Shown one piece after another: positions 32,728 through 41,389 of a stretch of DNA of 64,000 nt (positions within the stretch are counted from its first letter, which is position 1; the number at the start of each line of letters is the position of its first letter). The notes beneath the pieces are model-generated. The model saw nothing but the letters and a program-made list of their open reading frames with translations. It made no database searches and was not told where the DNA came from. The stretch is taken from contig OX336397.1 in the NCBI GenBank assembly GCA_946902985.2, positions 186,686,813 to 186,750,812 of the forward strand. The letters run 5' to 3'. The position numbers and the translations under genes were made by a program. This DNA comes from Meconema thalassinum. Its lineage: Eukaryota; Arthropoda; Insecta; Orthoptera; Tettigoniidae.

Positions 32728-33102
32728 ATGGAGAATATGGAGTATAGTTTGATCGACATGCTACTGAGCGGAAATAACGTTAGTTTGATCCAAATGCTTA
32801 CGGCTATGAATGAGTCTAATAAGAAGCAAGGAGAATCTTTAAGTAAGGAGATAGGTGAGGTCAGAGAGTATGAGAGTGAGTCTATTAAGAAGCAGGAAGA
32901 GTCGATAAAAGAGTATAAGGGTCAACAGAAGCAGGAATTAGGCAGACAGATAGAATTTGTAGGTAAGCAGGTGGAATCGGTGAAAGTATATGTAGGTGAG
33001 GCAGTGAAGAATCAGGCAGATGCCACAAATGCTAAAATAGAAGAGTTAAGTAAGGGGAAACGTATAACGGAGAAGGTGAAATGGAAGAAAGTAAGAAAGT
33101 AG
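32728..33102 (+). CDS. Gag-like coiled-coil protein of the LTR element (first part)
   Basis: 124 codons from ATG 73 bases after the LTR. N-terminal segment MENMEYSLIDMLLSGNNVSL is followed by a long charged helix (SIKKQEESIKEY, QKQELGRQIEFVGKQVESV) with heptad-like spacing, as in the N-terminal regions of insect gag proteins. No zinc knuckle. The stop at 33100 overlaps a second open frame from 33081 (MEESKKVGEKEETEDE...), so a one-base change may have split a longer gag. It is purine-rich on the coding strand. Confidence 0.6.
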   Translation: MENMEYSLIDMLLSGNNVSLIQMLTAMNESNKKQGESLSKEIGEVREYESESIKKQEESIKEYKGQQKQELGRQIEFVGKQVESVKVYVGEAVKNQADATNAKIEELSKGKRITEKVKWKKVRK

Positions 33103-33518
33103 GCGAGAAGGAAGAAACTGAGGACGAGAATGGAGAAGCAGATGAGGTTGGTCATGAAGAAACTAGCAGTCAAGAAAAAGAGGCTAAAGACGAGGATGAA
33201 AGTGCAGGAGTGAATCATGAAGAAGATAACATACTAGAAGAAGATAAGGTTAAGAAGAAACGGTGGAAGGAGAGAAAGGAACTGTTGAGCAAGATGAGAC
33301 AGACAAGAAAGAAGAAGAAGAAATGGTGGAAGGAGAGAAAGGAACTGTTGAGTAAGATGAGACACACAAGAAAGAAGAAGAAACGGTGGAAGGAGAGAAA
33401 GGAACTGTTGAGCAAGATGAGACACACAAGAAAGAAGAAGAAACGGTGGAAGGAGAGAAAGGAACTGTTGAGCAAGATGAGACACACAAGAAAGAAGAAG
33501 AAACGGTGGAAGGAGTGA
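33081..33518 (+). CDS. Acidic/charged ORF running into the 60-bp repeat
   Basis: 145 codons; first 50 residues are Glu/Asp-rich (EADEVGHEETSSQEKEAKDE), then 20-residue repeats KKRWKERKELLSKMRHTRKK. It ends at a TGA created in the fifth repeat (gagtga for gagaga). The alternative frame of the same DNA gives acidic repeats ETVEGEKGTVEQDETHKKEE, open from 33386 to about 33740. Which frame was the ancestral protein is unclear; the acidic frame fits the composition of the preceding part, and would need a one-base shift near 33255. Confidence 0.45.
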   Translation: MEESKKVGEKEETEDENGEADEVGHEETSSQEKEAKDEDESAGVNHEEDNILEEDKVKKKRWKERKELLSKMRQTRKKKKKWWKERKELLSKMRHTRKKKKRWKERKELLSKMRHTRKKKKRWKERKELLSKMRHTRKKKKRWKE

Positions 33519-33804
33519 AAGGAACTGTTGAGCAAGATGAGACAGACAAGAAAGAAGAAGGACGAACCGTGGAAGGAGAGAAAGGAACTGTTGAGCAAGA
33601 TGAGACAGCCAAGAAAGAAGAAGGAGAAACCGTGGAAGGAGAGAAAGGAACTGTAGAGCAAGATGAGACAGACAAGAAAGAGAAACCGTGGAAGGAGAGA
33701 AAGGAACTGTTGAGCAAGATGAGACAGACAAGAAGGAGAAACGGTGGATGGAGAGAAAGGAACTGTTGAGCAAGATGAGACAGACAAGAAAGAAGAGGAG
33801 AAAA
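33261..33804 (+). repeat. 60-bp coding-type minisatellite, nine units
   Basis: Units start at c/tggtggaagg (33261, 33324, 33384, 33444, 33504, 33567, 33630, 33686, 33740). Spacings are 63, 60, 60, 60, 63, 63, 56 and 54. All but one are multiples of three. The units are within a tract of about 1.2 kb that is almost pure purine on this strand. Confidence 0.9.
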
Positions 33805-34056
33805 ATGAGGAAGGAGAGAGAAACGGGGGAGATGGAAGATGAGGAGTACAAGGTACGGAATGACATGGCGGATGAAGGAAAAGACGAGATGGAAGGCAGG
33901 AGAAAGAGGAGGAAGACTAAGATAACAACAGAAGAAAACAAAGAAGCTGATAAAGAAAAAGAAGGGAGAGGGGAAGAAGGAGAAACAGAAGAAAAGGAAG
34001 AGCAAGGAGGAAGGAGAAGGAAGACTAAGAGAAGAACAGAAGAAACGGAAGCATGA
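33688..34056 (+). CDS. Charged C-terminal ORF after the repeat
   Basis: 122 codons from within the last repeats to 34056, ending in EKEGRGEEGETEEKEEQGGR and related Glu/Lys/Arg-rich sequence. It is probably the continuation of the gag-like reading after the 56-base (out-of-step) repeat. Low-complexity composition means open frames are expected by chance here. Confidence 0.35.
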   Translation: MEGEKGTVEQDETDKKEKRWMERKELLSKMRQTRKKRRKMRKERETGEMEDEEYKVRNDMADEGKDEMEGRRKRRKTKITTEENKEADKEKEGRGEEGETEEKEEQGGRRRKTKRRTEETEA

Positions 34057-34126
34057 AAGGTTGAGGAATAAGGAGGAAAGTTGTGATGCATAAGATGAAG
34101 ATAAAGTTCTCAGTAGTGATAAAATC

Positions 34127-34586
34127 ATGATTTTGGATTCAGTCAGTGATAGAGAACCAGTTTGCCACCAGTATCGCAATACATTTGATAATAATGTAGT
34201 TAACAATTATGGATATTATGTTGTGAATGATATGATTGACATTTCACGAGAGCCTTCGTTTGTTCCGAGTGTGAGTTGTGCGGAAGGTGCAGATTTGACA
34301 GACGATGATGTCAATGATGGGTGGAAGGTGATTGATCTGGATGTTGACGCATTCGAAATAGTAATGGCATCGAAGGTAGCAGTTCGGATGATGAAAGGTG
34401 TGAAGATGGTGTTTCTTTGTCAAGTGAACTCACTTTTCCAGTTCTTCGAGACTTAATATCGGAAAGTGGAATGCAGCTAGATAATGGGTTGGATTCAGAA
34501 TATTTAGTAATGCTTCAGGGATGGGATGCTTACATTAGATCGTCAAGGGGTGAAGTCTATGGAATAAATGCAAAAAGAGTAAACAG
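34127..34586 (+). pseudogene. Second, acidic reading region of the LTR element
   Basis: 34127..34456 is open (MILDSVSDREPVCHQYRNTF... ADLTDDDVNDGWKVIDLDVD). A frame change near 34360 then gives SSDDERCEDGVSLSSEL, FPVLRDLISESGMQLDNGLD and GWDAYIRSSRGEVYGINAKR to a TGA at about 34590. Both parts are acidic and read like one frame-shifted protein, but no retroviral enzyme motif is present. I do not recognise the family. Confidence 0.4.
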
Positions 34587-34819
34587 TTGATAAAGCTGGT
34601 GCATTATCGCCTTCTAAGATAGCTGAGTGAGCAAATTTTGACCCTTTGGACAATGACTCAAAAGAAAAGAATCATTTGAGAAGTGCTTTTTGAAGCAGGA
34701 AGAGAAGGCTTACGGACTTTCTGAAGTAGTTTATAAGTTATATTTTATTTGTGTGTGCTATTCTTTTAGTGTATATGTGATATGTTGTATTTTTATTTAT
34801 GTTCTTTCAGGGGGCGAAT

Positions 34820-35289
34820 TGTAACATTAGGTTAAGAGGTTACAACGTTCTTAGTAGTTCTATTCTCTTCTTAGATTAAGATGGTTACTCTTTGGTAATG
34901 AAGGAGGCCATGAGTAATGAAGTTTCACATCTGTGTACAATATCTATGTACGATGTTGGTTTGTTTTTCTTTTCTCTTCGACCCTATGATGTTTCATGTC
35001 CTTCTGTTCTTATATTTACTGAGTTCCACATCTTTGTACAATATCTATGGAGATTATTAGAAAGTTTTGGTCAGTTTTAGTGTGAGGTCTGATTTTTGTA
35101 AGAAGGAAGAGAAAAATGATATTGACTGGGGAGTTGGTTGTATGGTTGACTAATGAAAGTGGATTGTGATTGAGATGTTTGAATGAATGGAAAAATACGA
35201 GAATATATATATATATATATATATACGTTTATTAAAAGTATCCCTTATTGTGATAAAAACAACCATGACCCCGAATATGTACGGTTACA
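34820..35289 (+). repeat. 3' LTR (carries an extra internal segment)
   Basis: 470 bp against 358 in the 5' LTR. The extra length lies at about 34945..35050, between two versions of cacatctKtgtacaatatct, so it is bounded by a direct repeat. An (AT)n run at 35205..35225 is also longer here. Ends GTTACA then GTAC. Confidence 0.9.
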
Positions 35290-35504
35290 GTACAGGAACA
35301 GCGCAAATCAGCTAAGTCCATAAATCCGCAGTGTTAGCTCAGTTACAGTTCAGCGTTTAAACTAAGTAACCAACTACAAAAGCTCACCAAGTAGATAAGA
35401 AATTTTAACAGCATCGGTTATTAAGGAAACATTCGTAGAATGCAATCACTTAAATTGTTCGCATCGATAGAAGTTAACGAATAAAAAGTATTCCCACTTA
35501 TGGA

Positions 35505-35585
35505 AGGGGACGAGGTGGTGCAATGGTCAAGCTGCTTGCCTCTCACAGGGATCGATTCTCGGTCAATACAAGTGAAATTAACGTG
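35505..35585 (+). repeat. Degenerate tRNA-like SINE head
   Basis: ggggacgaggtggtgcaatg and then ctctcacagggatcgattct have tRNA-like order and spacing, but the B box has lost its GGTTC core. Weak call. Confidence 0.35.
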
Positions 35586-35771
35586 TTTCAAATTTCACTC
35601 AATATAAGGTGCTGTTACTCATGATAGCTTCCTTGCTGTGCATTCAGACTTACACACATAGAAAGCGCTACACATTTTACAAGTGCAGTGGAGTAACGGA
35701 ATAAGAAATCCGACTCGTTACAAAGTTCAATTGAAATCCCCTGTGGGTTAATAATTGTAAATACTGTCTTA

Positions 35772-37183
35772 TATACATATCCACTGAGTGAACAGGATCT
35801 GATGATGTTCGCTTGACGAACGAAACTAGCTCCCATTTTGTGTGAGAAGTGTTATATACAAATCCACTGAGTGAGCAGGATCTGATAATGTTCGCTTGAA
35901 GAACGAAACTAGCCCCCATTTTGTGTGAGAAGTGTTATATTCATATCCACTGAATGAGCAGGATCTGGTGATGTTCGCTTGACGAACGAAACTAGCCCCC
36001 ATTTTGTGTGAGAAGTGTTATATATATATCCACTGAGTGAGCAGGATCTGGTGATGTTCACTTTACGAACGAAACTAGCCCTCATTTTGTGTGAGAAGTG
36101 TTATATACATATTCACTGAGTGAGCAGGATCTGGTGATGTTCGCTTGACGAACGAAACTAGCCCCATTTTGTGTGAGAAGTGTTATATACATATCCACTG
36201 AGTGAGCAGGATCTGGTGATGTTCGCTTGACGAACGAAACTAGCCCCCATTTTGTGTGAGAAGTGTTATATACATATCCACTGAGTGAGCAGGATCTGGT
36301 GATGTTCAATTTACGAACGAAACTAGCCCTCATTTTGTGTGAGAAGTGTTACATACATATCCACTGAGTGAGCAGGGTCTGGTGATATTCGCTTGACGAA
36401 CGAAACTAGCCCCCATTTTGTGTGAGAAGTGTTATATACATATCCACTGAGTGAGCAGGATCTGGTGATGTTCGCTTGACGAACGAAACTAGCCCTCATT
36501 TTGTGTGAGAAGTGTTATATACATATCCACTGAGTGAGCAGGATCTGTTGATGTTCGCTTGACGAACGAAACTAGCCCACATTTTGTGTGAGAAGTGTTC
36601 TATACATATCCACTGAGTGAGCAGGATCTGATGATGTTCGCTTGACGAACGAAACTAGCCCCCATTTTGTGTGAGAAGTGTTATATACATATCCACTGAG
36701 TGAGCAGGATCTGGTGATGTTCGCTTGACGAACGAAACTAGCCCCCATTTTGTGTGAGATGTGTTAGATACATATCCACTGAGTGAGCAGGATCTGATGA
36801 TGTTCGCTTAACGAACGAAACTAGCCCCCATTTTGTGCGAGAAGAGTTATATACATATCCACTGAGTGAGCAGGATCTGGTGATGTTCGCTTGACGAACT
36901 AAACTAGCCCCCATTTTGTGTGAGAAGTGTTAGATACATATCCACTGAGTGAGCAGGATCTGTTGATGTTCGCTTGACGAACGAAACTAGCCCCCATTTT
37001 GTGTGAGAAGTGTTACATACATATCCACTGAGTGAGCAAGGTCTGATGATGTTCGCTTGACGAACGAAACTAGCCCCCATTTTGTGTGAGAAGTGTTATA
37101 TACATATCCACTGAGTGAACAGAAAATGATGACGTTCGCTTGACGAACGAAACTAGCCCCCATTTTGTATGAGAAGTGTTTTA
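35772..37183 (+). repeat. 83-bp satellite array, 17 copies
   Basis: Exact period 83 (ccactgagtg at 35781, 35864 and so on). Unit landmarks: atatccactgagtgagcagg, gttcgcttgacgaacgaaac, tagcccccattttgtgtgag. Each unit holds the small hairpin GTTCG-CTTGA-CGAAC. Units are very similar, with single-base variants, and one near 36172 lacks one C. Because 83 is not a multiple of three, open frames on either strand are not genes. Confidence 0.95.
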
Positions 37184-37329
37184 TCAAGAGTACAAATAAT
37201 TTATGTACGGTAATGTATTTCGTGCGCCAGGAACTTCATTATAATTCTCCGCCCAATCTAATGTGGGCACACGCGTGTAGACCGGCTGAAGAGCTTATAA
37301 TAATACATTACTTAGGGAACACAGTAAAA

Positions 37330-37420
37330 TGGCTTCTAATATTCCAATACACACGTATACAGCAATACGTCACCCATACACACCCAAGTACACGAGGTTA
37401 CATGTCGCAAACACCTTAAA
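37330..37420 (-). repeat. Dispersed repeat family B fragment
   Basis: acacccaagtacacgaggtt and acatgtcgcaa correspond to the reverse complement of family B (ccccgtgtactttgggt, atgtagcccc), diverged. Confidence 0.5.
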
Positions 37421-37618
37421 TGAATCATTAACAACGACAAACTATTTATCACACTGGGGAACAGTATGCTGCGATATAAGAGAGTGTTGGTACCACAATG
37501 GTTCCATGTCCTGAGTTTGGCAGCAGTGTTTCTTACACGACAGCGTTCTGTCAAGAGTTACACTCAGTGTAAACAGTACATACTGCTATAGCTCGGTGGA
37601 TCGGTGGTAGTTTGATCT

Positions 37619-37825
37619 CGTAAAAGATCTCTGGTATCACATTTGATGATTACAAGACAAAAGCCACAGACTACACAATACAGTGCCGGTTTCGCTGTGT
37701 TGAATTTGGAGAGTAGATCGCCTAATAACAATAATTATTCCCGGTGAACTCGTTAAAGATCTCTCGTATCACATTTGATGATTACAAGACAAAAGCCACA
37801 GACTCCCCAAAACAGTGCCGGCATA
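37619..37825 (+). repeat. Direct repeat of about 72 bp, two copies
   Basis: cgtaaaagatctctggtatc at 37619 and cgttaaagatctctcgtatc at 37749 both continue acatttgatgattacaagac and aaaagccacagact, ending near cagtgccgg. Copies are about 131 bases apart. Confidence 0.8.
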
Positions 37826-37989
37826 GGTTAAGTTACAACTCTTGTCGTTATCAAGGAGAATGTTGGTTGTAGTAGCTTGAATGTTGTTCTAAGGGGCGGA
37901 ACAGTGAGGTTATCAGTCCCTGTATTATACGTTATAGTATTTTCCTTATTTTCAACCATTACGGTACTTCCTTGTTGTGGATGTTTCAT

Positions 37990-38125
37990 CTCAGGGAATT
38001 GGACATCGCGATTAATTATCCCCGTGTACTTTGGTGTGTGTGTAATATTGTCTGATAACCTGTGGTATTGTGAAGGCTGTCTTTATGAGTTCAATTAAAG
38101 TGAGGATTGGGAGGGAGACGACCGA
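37990..38125 (+). repeat. Dispersed repeat family B fragment
   Basis: ccccgtgtactttggtgtgt and tgtctgataacc with ggctgt match copy 1 (5837..5900). Truncated on the 3' side, where a retroposon fragment with gggaaaccacggaaaaccac begins (38170..38222), a short stretch that looks like the reverse complement of a tRNA-type SINE body. Confidence 0.55.
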
Positions 38126-38225
38126 TGCTTTATGCTAGGAACCTTCCGGACATTCTCCTGGACGAGAAGTGGGAAACCACGGAAAACCACTTCCTGGATG
38201 GCTGAGGTGGTAATTGTACCCACCT

Positions 38226-40040
38226 CTTCTCTGCATTGCCTCACGGGGCTCTTGGCGAATTATTTTAAAGGGCTATTAAATTGCGAAGAACCACTTGCTA
38301 GACTTGACGCCAAAACACAAATTCACGAGAACCCAGATTCCCAACCGCCAGGGCTTGATGAGGTCGAATTTGTTATCAAGGAGCTCAAGGATAATAAAGC
38401 ACCAGGGGAATATGGCATTTCGGCTGAAATGTGGAAGATTGGTGGAGAGATCGCTGCAGGAAAAATCCATCACCTTATAGAAGAAATATGGAAAACTGAA
38501 CAGATTCCAAAGGACTGGAAATGTGCGCTCATTCACCCTGTTCATAAAAAAAGGCACTCGAACCGACCCAAATAACTACAGGGGGATTTCTCTACTTCCA
38601 ATCGCATATAAGATACTCTCTCAGATTTTGTTGAGCAGGATTGAATAACAATTTGATCACCTCATTGGAGAATACCAAACTGGTTTCCGAAAAGGCAGAT
38701 CATGCGTTGAGCAAATTTTCAACTTGAAAAGGATTCTGCGAACAAGAGCTTTAAGGAGCCTGAACACTGTTGTCATCTTTGTCGAGTTTCGAAAGGCATA
38801 CGACTCGATTGACAGACAAACTTTATTTAATACCTTAAAAGAATTTGGAATTGAAAAAAAAAAAACAGAGAAATCATTAAACAAACACTGACGGATACCA
38901 TCTCGAATGTAAAGTTCTTCGGAGAAATTTCTGATCCATTTGAAATTAGGACTGGGGTCAGACAGGGAGATGGATTATCTCCAATTTTCTTCAACATCGT
39001 CTTGGAAAAAATTATGAAAACTTGGGAAGAGGATTTGAATATGAGAGGAAATGTAGGAATACGCCTGGGGAGGGGAAAACAGAATCTTGAAGTCAAGTGT
39101 TTAGCTTTTGCTGATGACCTTTCTCTCTTAGCCAACAACCAAGAAGATGCTCTAAAGATGTTTGACAGTCTTCATGAAATAGCTCAAAGAACAGGTCTTC
39201 AAATCTCCTATGAAAAAAAAACGGAATATATGGAGTGCAGACACCAAAATGAGAAATATATGGAAGTAAATCATGGGAAGATTAAGAGGACAGAGAAGTT
39301 CAAATACCTGGGGGAATGGATCCAACCCAACGGACTGGATAAAGAAGCAATCAAAGGAGTAACCAGAAAACTGGACCTGGCCTACAAACTAACCCATAAT
39401 AAATACAACAAACGAGATTTATCATACAAGGCCAAAATCAGACACTACAAATCGGTAGTACAACCTGAAGGATTGTACGCCTCAGAGTGACTTATTTTAA
39501 GTAAAACGGGAGAACTTCAAGTACCGTACTAGAAAAGAAAGAAAGAAAGGAAGATTCTGAGAAAAAATACTTGGACCACAGAAGACTACTGATGGGACAT
39601 GGAAGAAGAGGAGAAATGAAGAATTTAACAAGTGTACTGAAAAGATCACAGACGTAATGAAGAAGTGAAGGCTAAAGTTCTACGGACATTTACTACGAAT
39701 GGATGAAGGCAGGCTGATCGAAAGGATCTTCAGCTACATCATGGGGTTAAAGGTCACATCTAAATGGGTAGATGAGGTGAAGAGGGATGCAGCGGAAGTT
39801 GGAATTACTCCACCGATGGCCTACGATAGAAGAGAGTTCCGCAGTCGAGTTGACGGAGTAAAATCATTACAGGAGAAACCACCAAGCAGGAGGCCCAAAC
39901 GGATCATTTCCGAGGAGGAGAGAAAACAAAGAAGTGACAGGATGAAGAAATTCTGGGACGAGAAGAGAAAGAAAGCCAATAAGTCTTGAGTTCCTTGCGG
40001 TCCATAGTTGGCCAAATTCGATAATAAAAATAAATAAAAA
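38226..40040 (+). pseudogene. LINE L1f fragment 2: reverse transcriptase, broken
   Basis: Reads, with at least two frame changes (near 38555 and in a run of A at about 38858) and internal stops, the RT blocks in order: ELKDNKAPGEYGISAEMWK, WKCALIHPVHKK, NNYRGISLL, YQTGFRKGRSCVEQIF, VEFRKAYDSIDR (block A; Glu where Asp is expected), VRQGDGLSP (block B), LAFADDLSLL (block C with FADD), TGLQISYEKK, EKFKYLGEWIQP, RHYKSVVQPEGLYASE, and a basic tail to 39989. The 3' UTR ggtccatagttggccaaatt then A-rich sequence ends the copy. The endonuclease is missing (5' truncation). It resembles RTE-like or related non-LTR families; I do not assign the clade firmly. Confidence 0.88.
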
Positions 40041-40059
40041 ATCACTGCTCAATTGACAG

Positions 40060-40230
40060 CAAATCTAATTGCTAAAAACGAAAACATATGGTTCCAAGAC
40101 AGAACTACATTGAATCCAAACCCATCATCTCGGATGAAAAGAGGAAAAGATCAGAAAGAATGAAGGGATAACAGACACAAAGGAAAGAACAACACACAGA
40201 GAAATGATTGATTCAACGTACCCCAAAGAG
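40060..40230 (+). pseudogene. LINE tail fragment
   Basis: One frame reads PIISDEKRKRSERMKG followed by a stop, close to PKRIISEEERKQRSDRMKK at the end of the preceding LINE. A second, separately degraded piece of the same family, or a tandem remnant. Confidence 0.55.
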
Positions 40231-40639
40231 AGTGAAACGAAATAATGTTAATAAAAAATTACGAGCCTTACAGTAGTCGCATATGATGTGTAACATCTGA
40301 CATAGAAGAAACCTCACGTGAAATTGTTGATACACCGGTATTTTATACTATTATTGGCACAAATATTAATCTATTGTAAAAGGGAGTGTTTTACAGATAT
40401 TGTAGTTTATAATACGGAACTCATTTTATTAGATGATTTGTTGCTTCCACCAGCACTAGCCTAAATAAAGAATACGATATGGATCAACTAGATTAATAGA
40501 CGCGACACCGCTCATAACCTTAAATTCCTTTAAAACAGGCCCTCTTCGTTCACAGACCAACACGTAATTTCATATGGATTCTGTTAAAATGAGTCATATT
40601 GATAAATATCGTTTAAAATGATAATCTGGTAGCAAAAAT

Positions 40640-40735
40640 ATCTACCAGTCCGGGATTCGAACCCAAGATCTCTAGATTCACAGTCATAAGCACTAACCCC
40701 ACGGCTATTTCGACTACGCAAATATTGTGCACAAG
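40640..40735 (-). repeat. tRNA-derived SINE head
   Basis: Minus strand: agccgtggggttagtgctta then gatcttgggttcgaatcccg, with a perfect B box (GGTTCGAATCC) and A-box-like start. The anticodon arm and acceptor do not pair well by eye, so it is called a SINE rather than a tRNA gene. Confidence 0.55.
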
Positions 40736-41389
40736 ATGGTGACTTATTTCCACTTTCCAATAATACTGCATTACGGAATTATGTTTAATTTATATTTTGC
40801 TTGTTTCGATAATGTTCCTGCGTGAAATAGAGTTTAAAATGCCTTATGAATAGGCCCTCTTGTGAGTAAAGAGAATGTATTCAGTAATAGTTCATGAATG
40901 CTGGCTCAATTCTCGTATAACCACAACGATTATATTATATTCATGACTGCATTACCGTTATGTGGGTTAATATTTGAATAGCCATTGTGCAGAAACATAA
41001 TACCGGCAATGCCGGCTACTTACAATGTTTATATTAAGGCATTTTACCATTTAAATACTGATACGAAGACTTCGAACATGTACCATGTCATTTGTTTCAA
41101 TCACTTGACACCTGAGTCCGCATGAGCGTTTTCCGTTCAGTATAGCATATACATTCCACATGGCCGAGAATACGTCATGGTATCATTGTTTGTCCTACCA
41201 CTGCCAGCTGGGTCTTACCACTGCTCGCTGGATCGATCGATCGAGCGGGCTGTGCATACTTCTGTTTTCCACCACTGACAGCTAGTACACTTCCGTTCGG
41301 TCCACCACTGCCAGCTCGATCGTTCCGATCCACTTCCGTCCCCAATTTTCAAAATCACTCCCACAAAACTAATTTCTAATAGTAATATA

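Larger units (their letters stand above)
32297..35289 (+). mobile_element. Complete, pol-less LTR retrotransposon (non-autonomous, Ty3/Gypsy-like)
   Basis: Two direct LTRs (32297..32654, 34820..35289) each start TGTAAC and end GTTACA. The four bases GTAC flank both sides (32293..32296 and 35290..35293) as target duplication. A primer-binding-site-like tggcgaccaacgtgggg follows the left LTR two bases on, and a short purine tract (caggggg) precedes the right LTR. The 2.2-kb interior encodes a coiled-coil, gag-like protein and an acidic tail but no protease, reverse transcriptase or integrase, so it must be moved by another element's enzymes. Assignment to Ty3/Gypsy rests on the 4-bp duplication and the PBS style; it could be another LTR class. 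Confidence 0.88.

Noticed and set aside
33215..34206. Long minus-strand open frames (190 to 318 codons) rich in Ser, Leu, Phe and Cys opposite the purine tract
   Set aside because: They are the complement of a polypurine repeat, so stops are rare by composition. Three overlapping frames are all open, and the codon-step length changes are explained by the plus-strand protein.
24512..37183. Tandem arrays as possible CRISPR
   Set aside because: Units are 30, 83 or 101 bp of repeated sequence without unique spacers, and the genome is eukaryotic with introns and retroposons.
35615..37187. Minus-strand open frames with repeated SFVRQANIIRSCSLS-like segments
   Set aside because: They come from the 83-bp satellite. 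The unit is not a multiple of three, so the frame changes with each unit and stops follow quickly.
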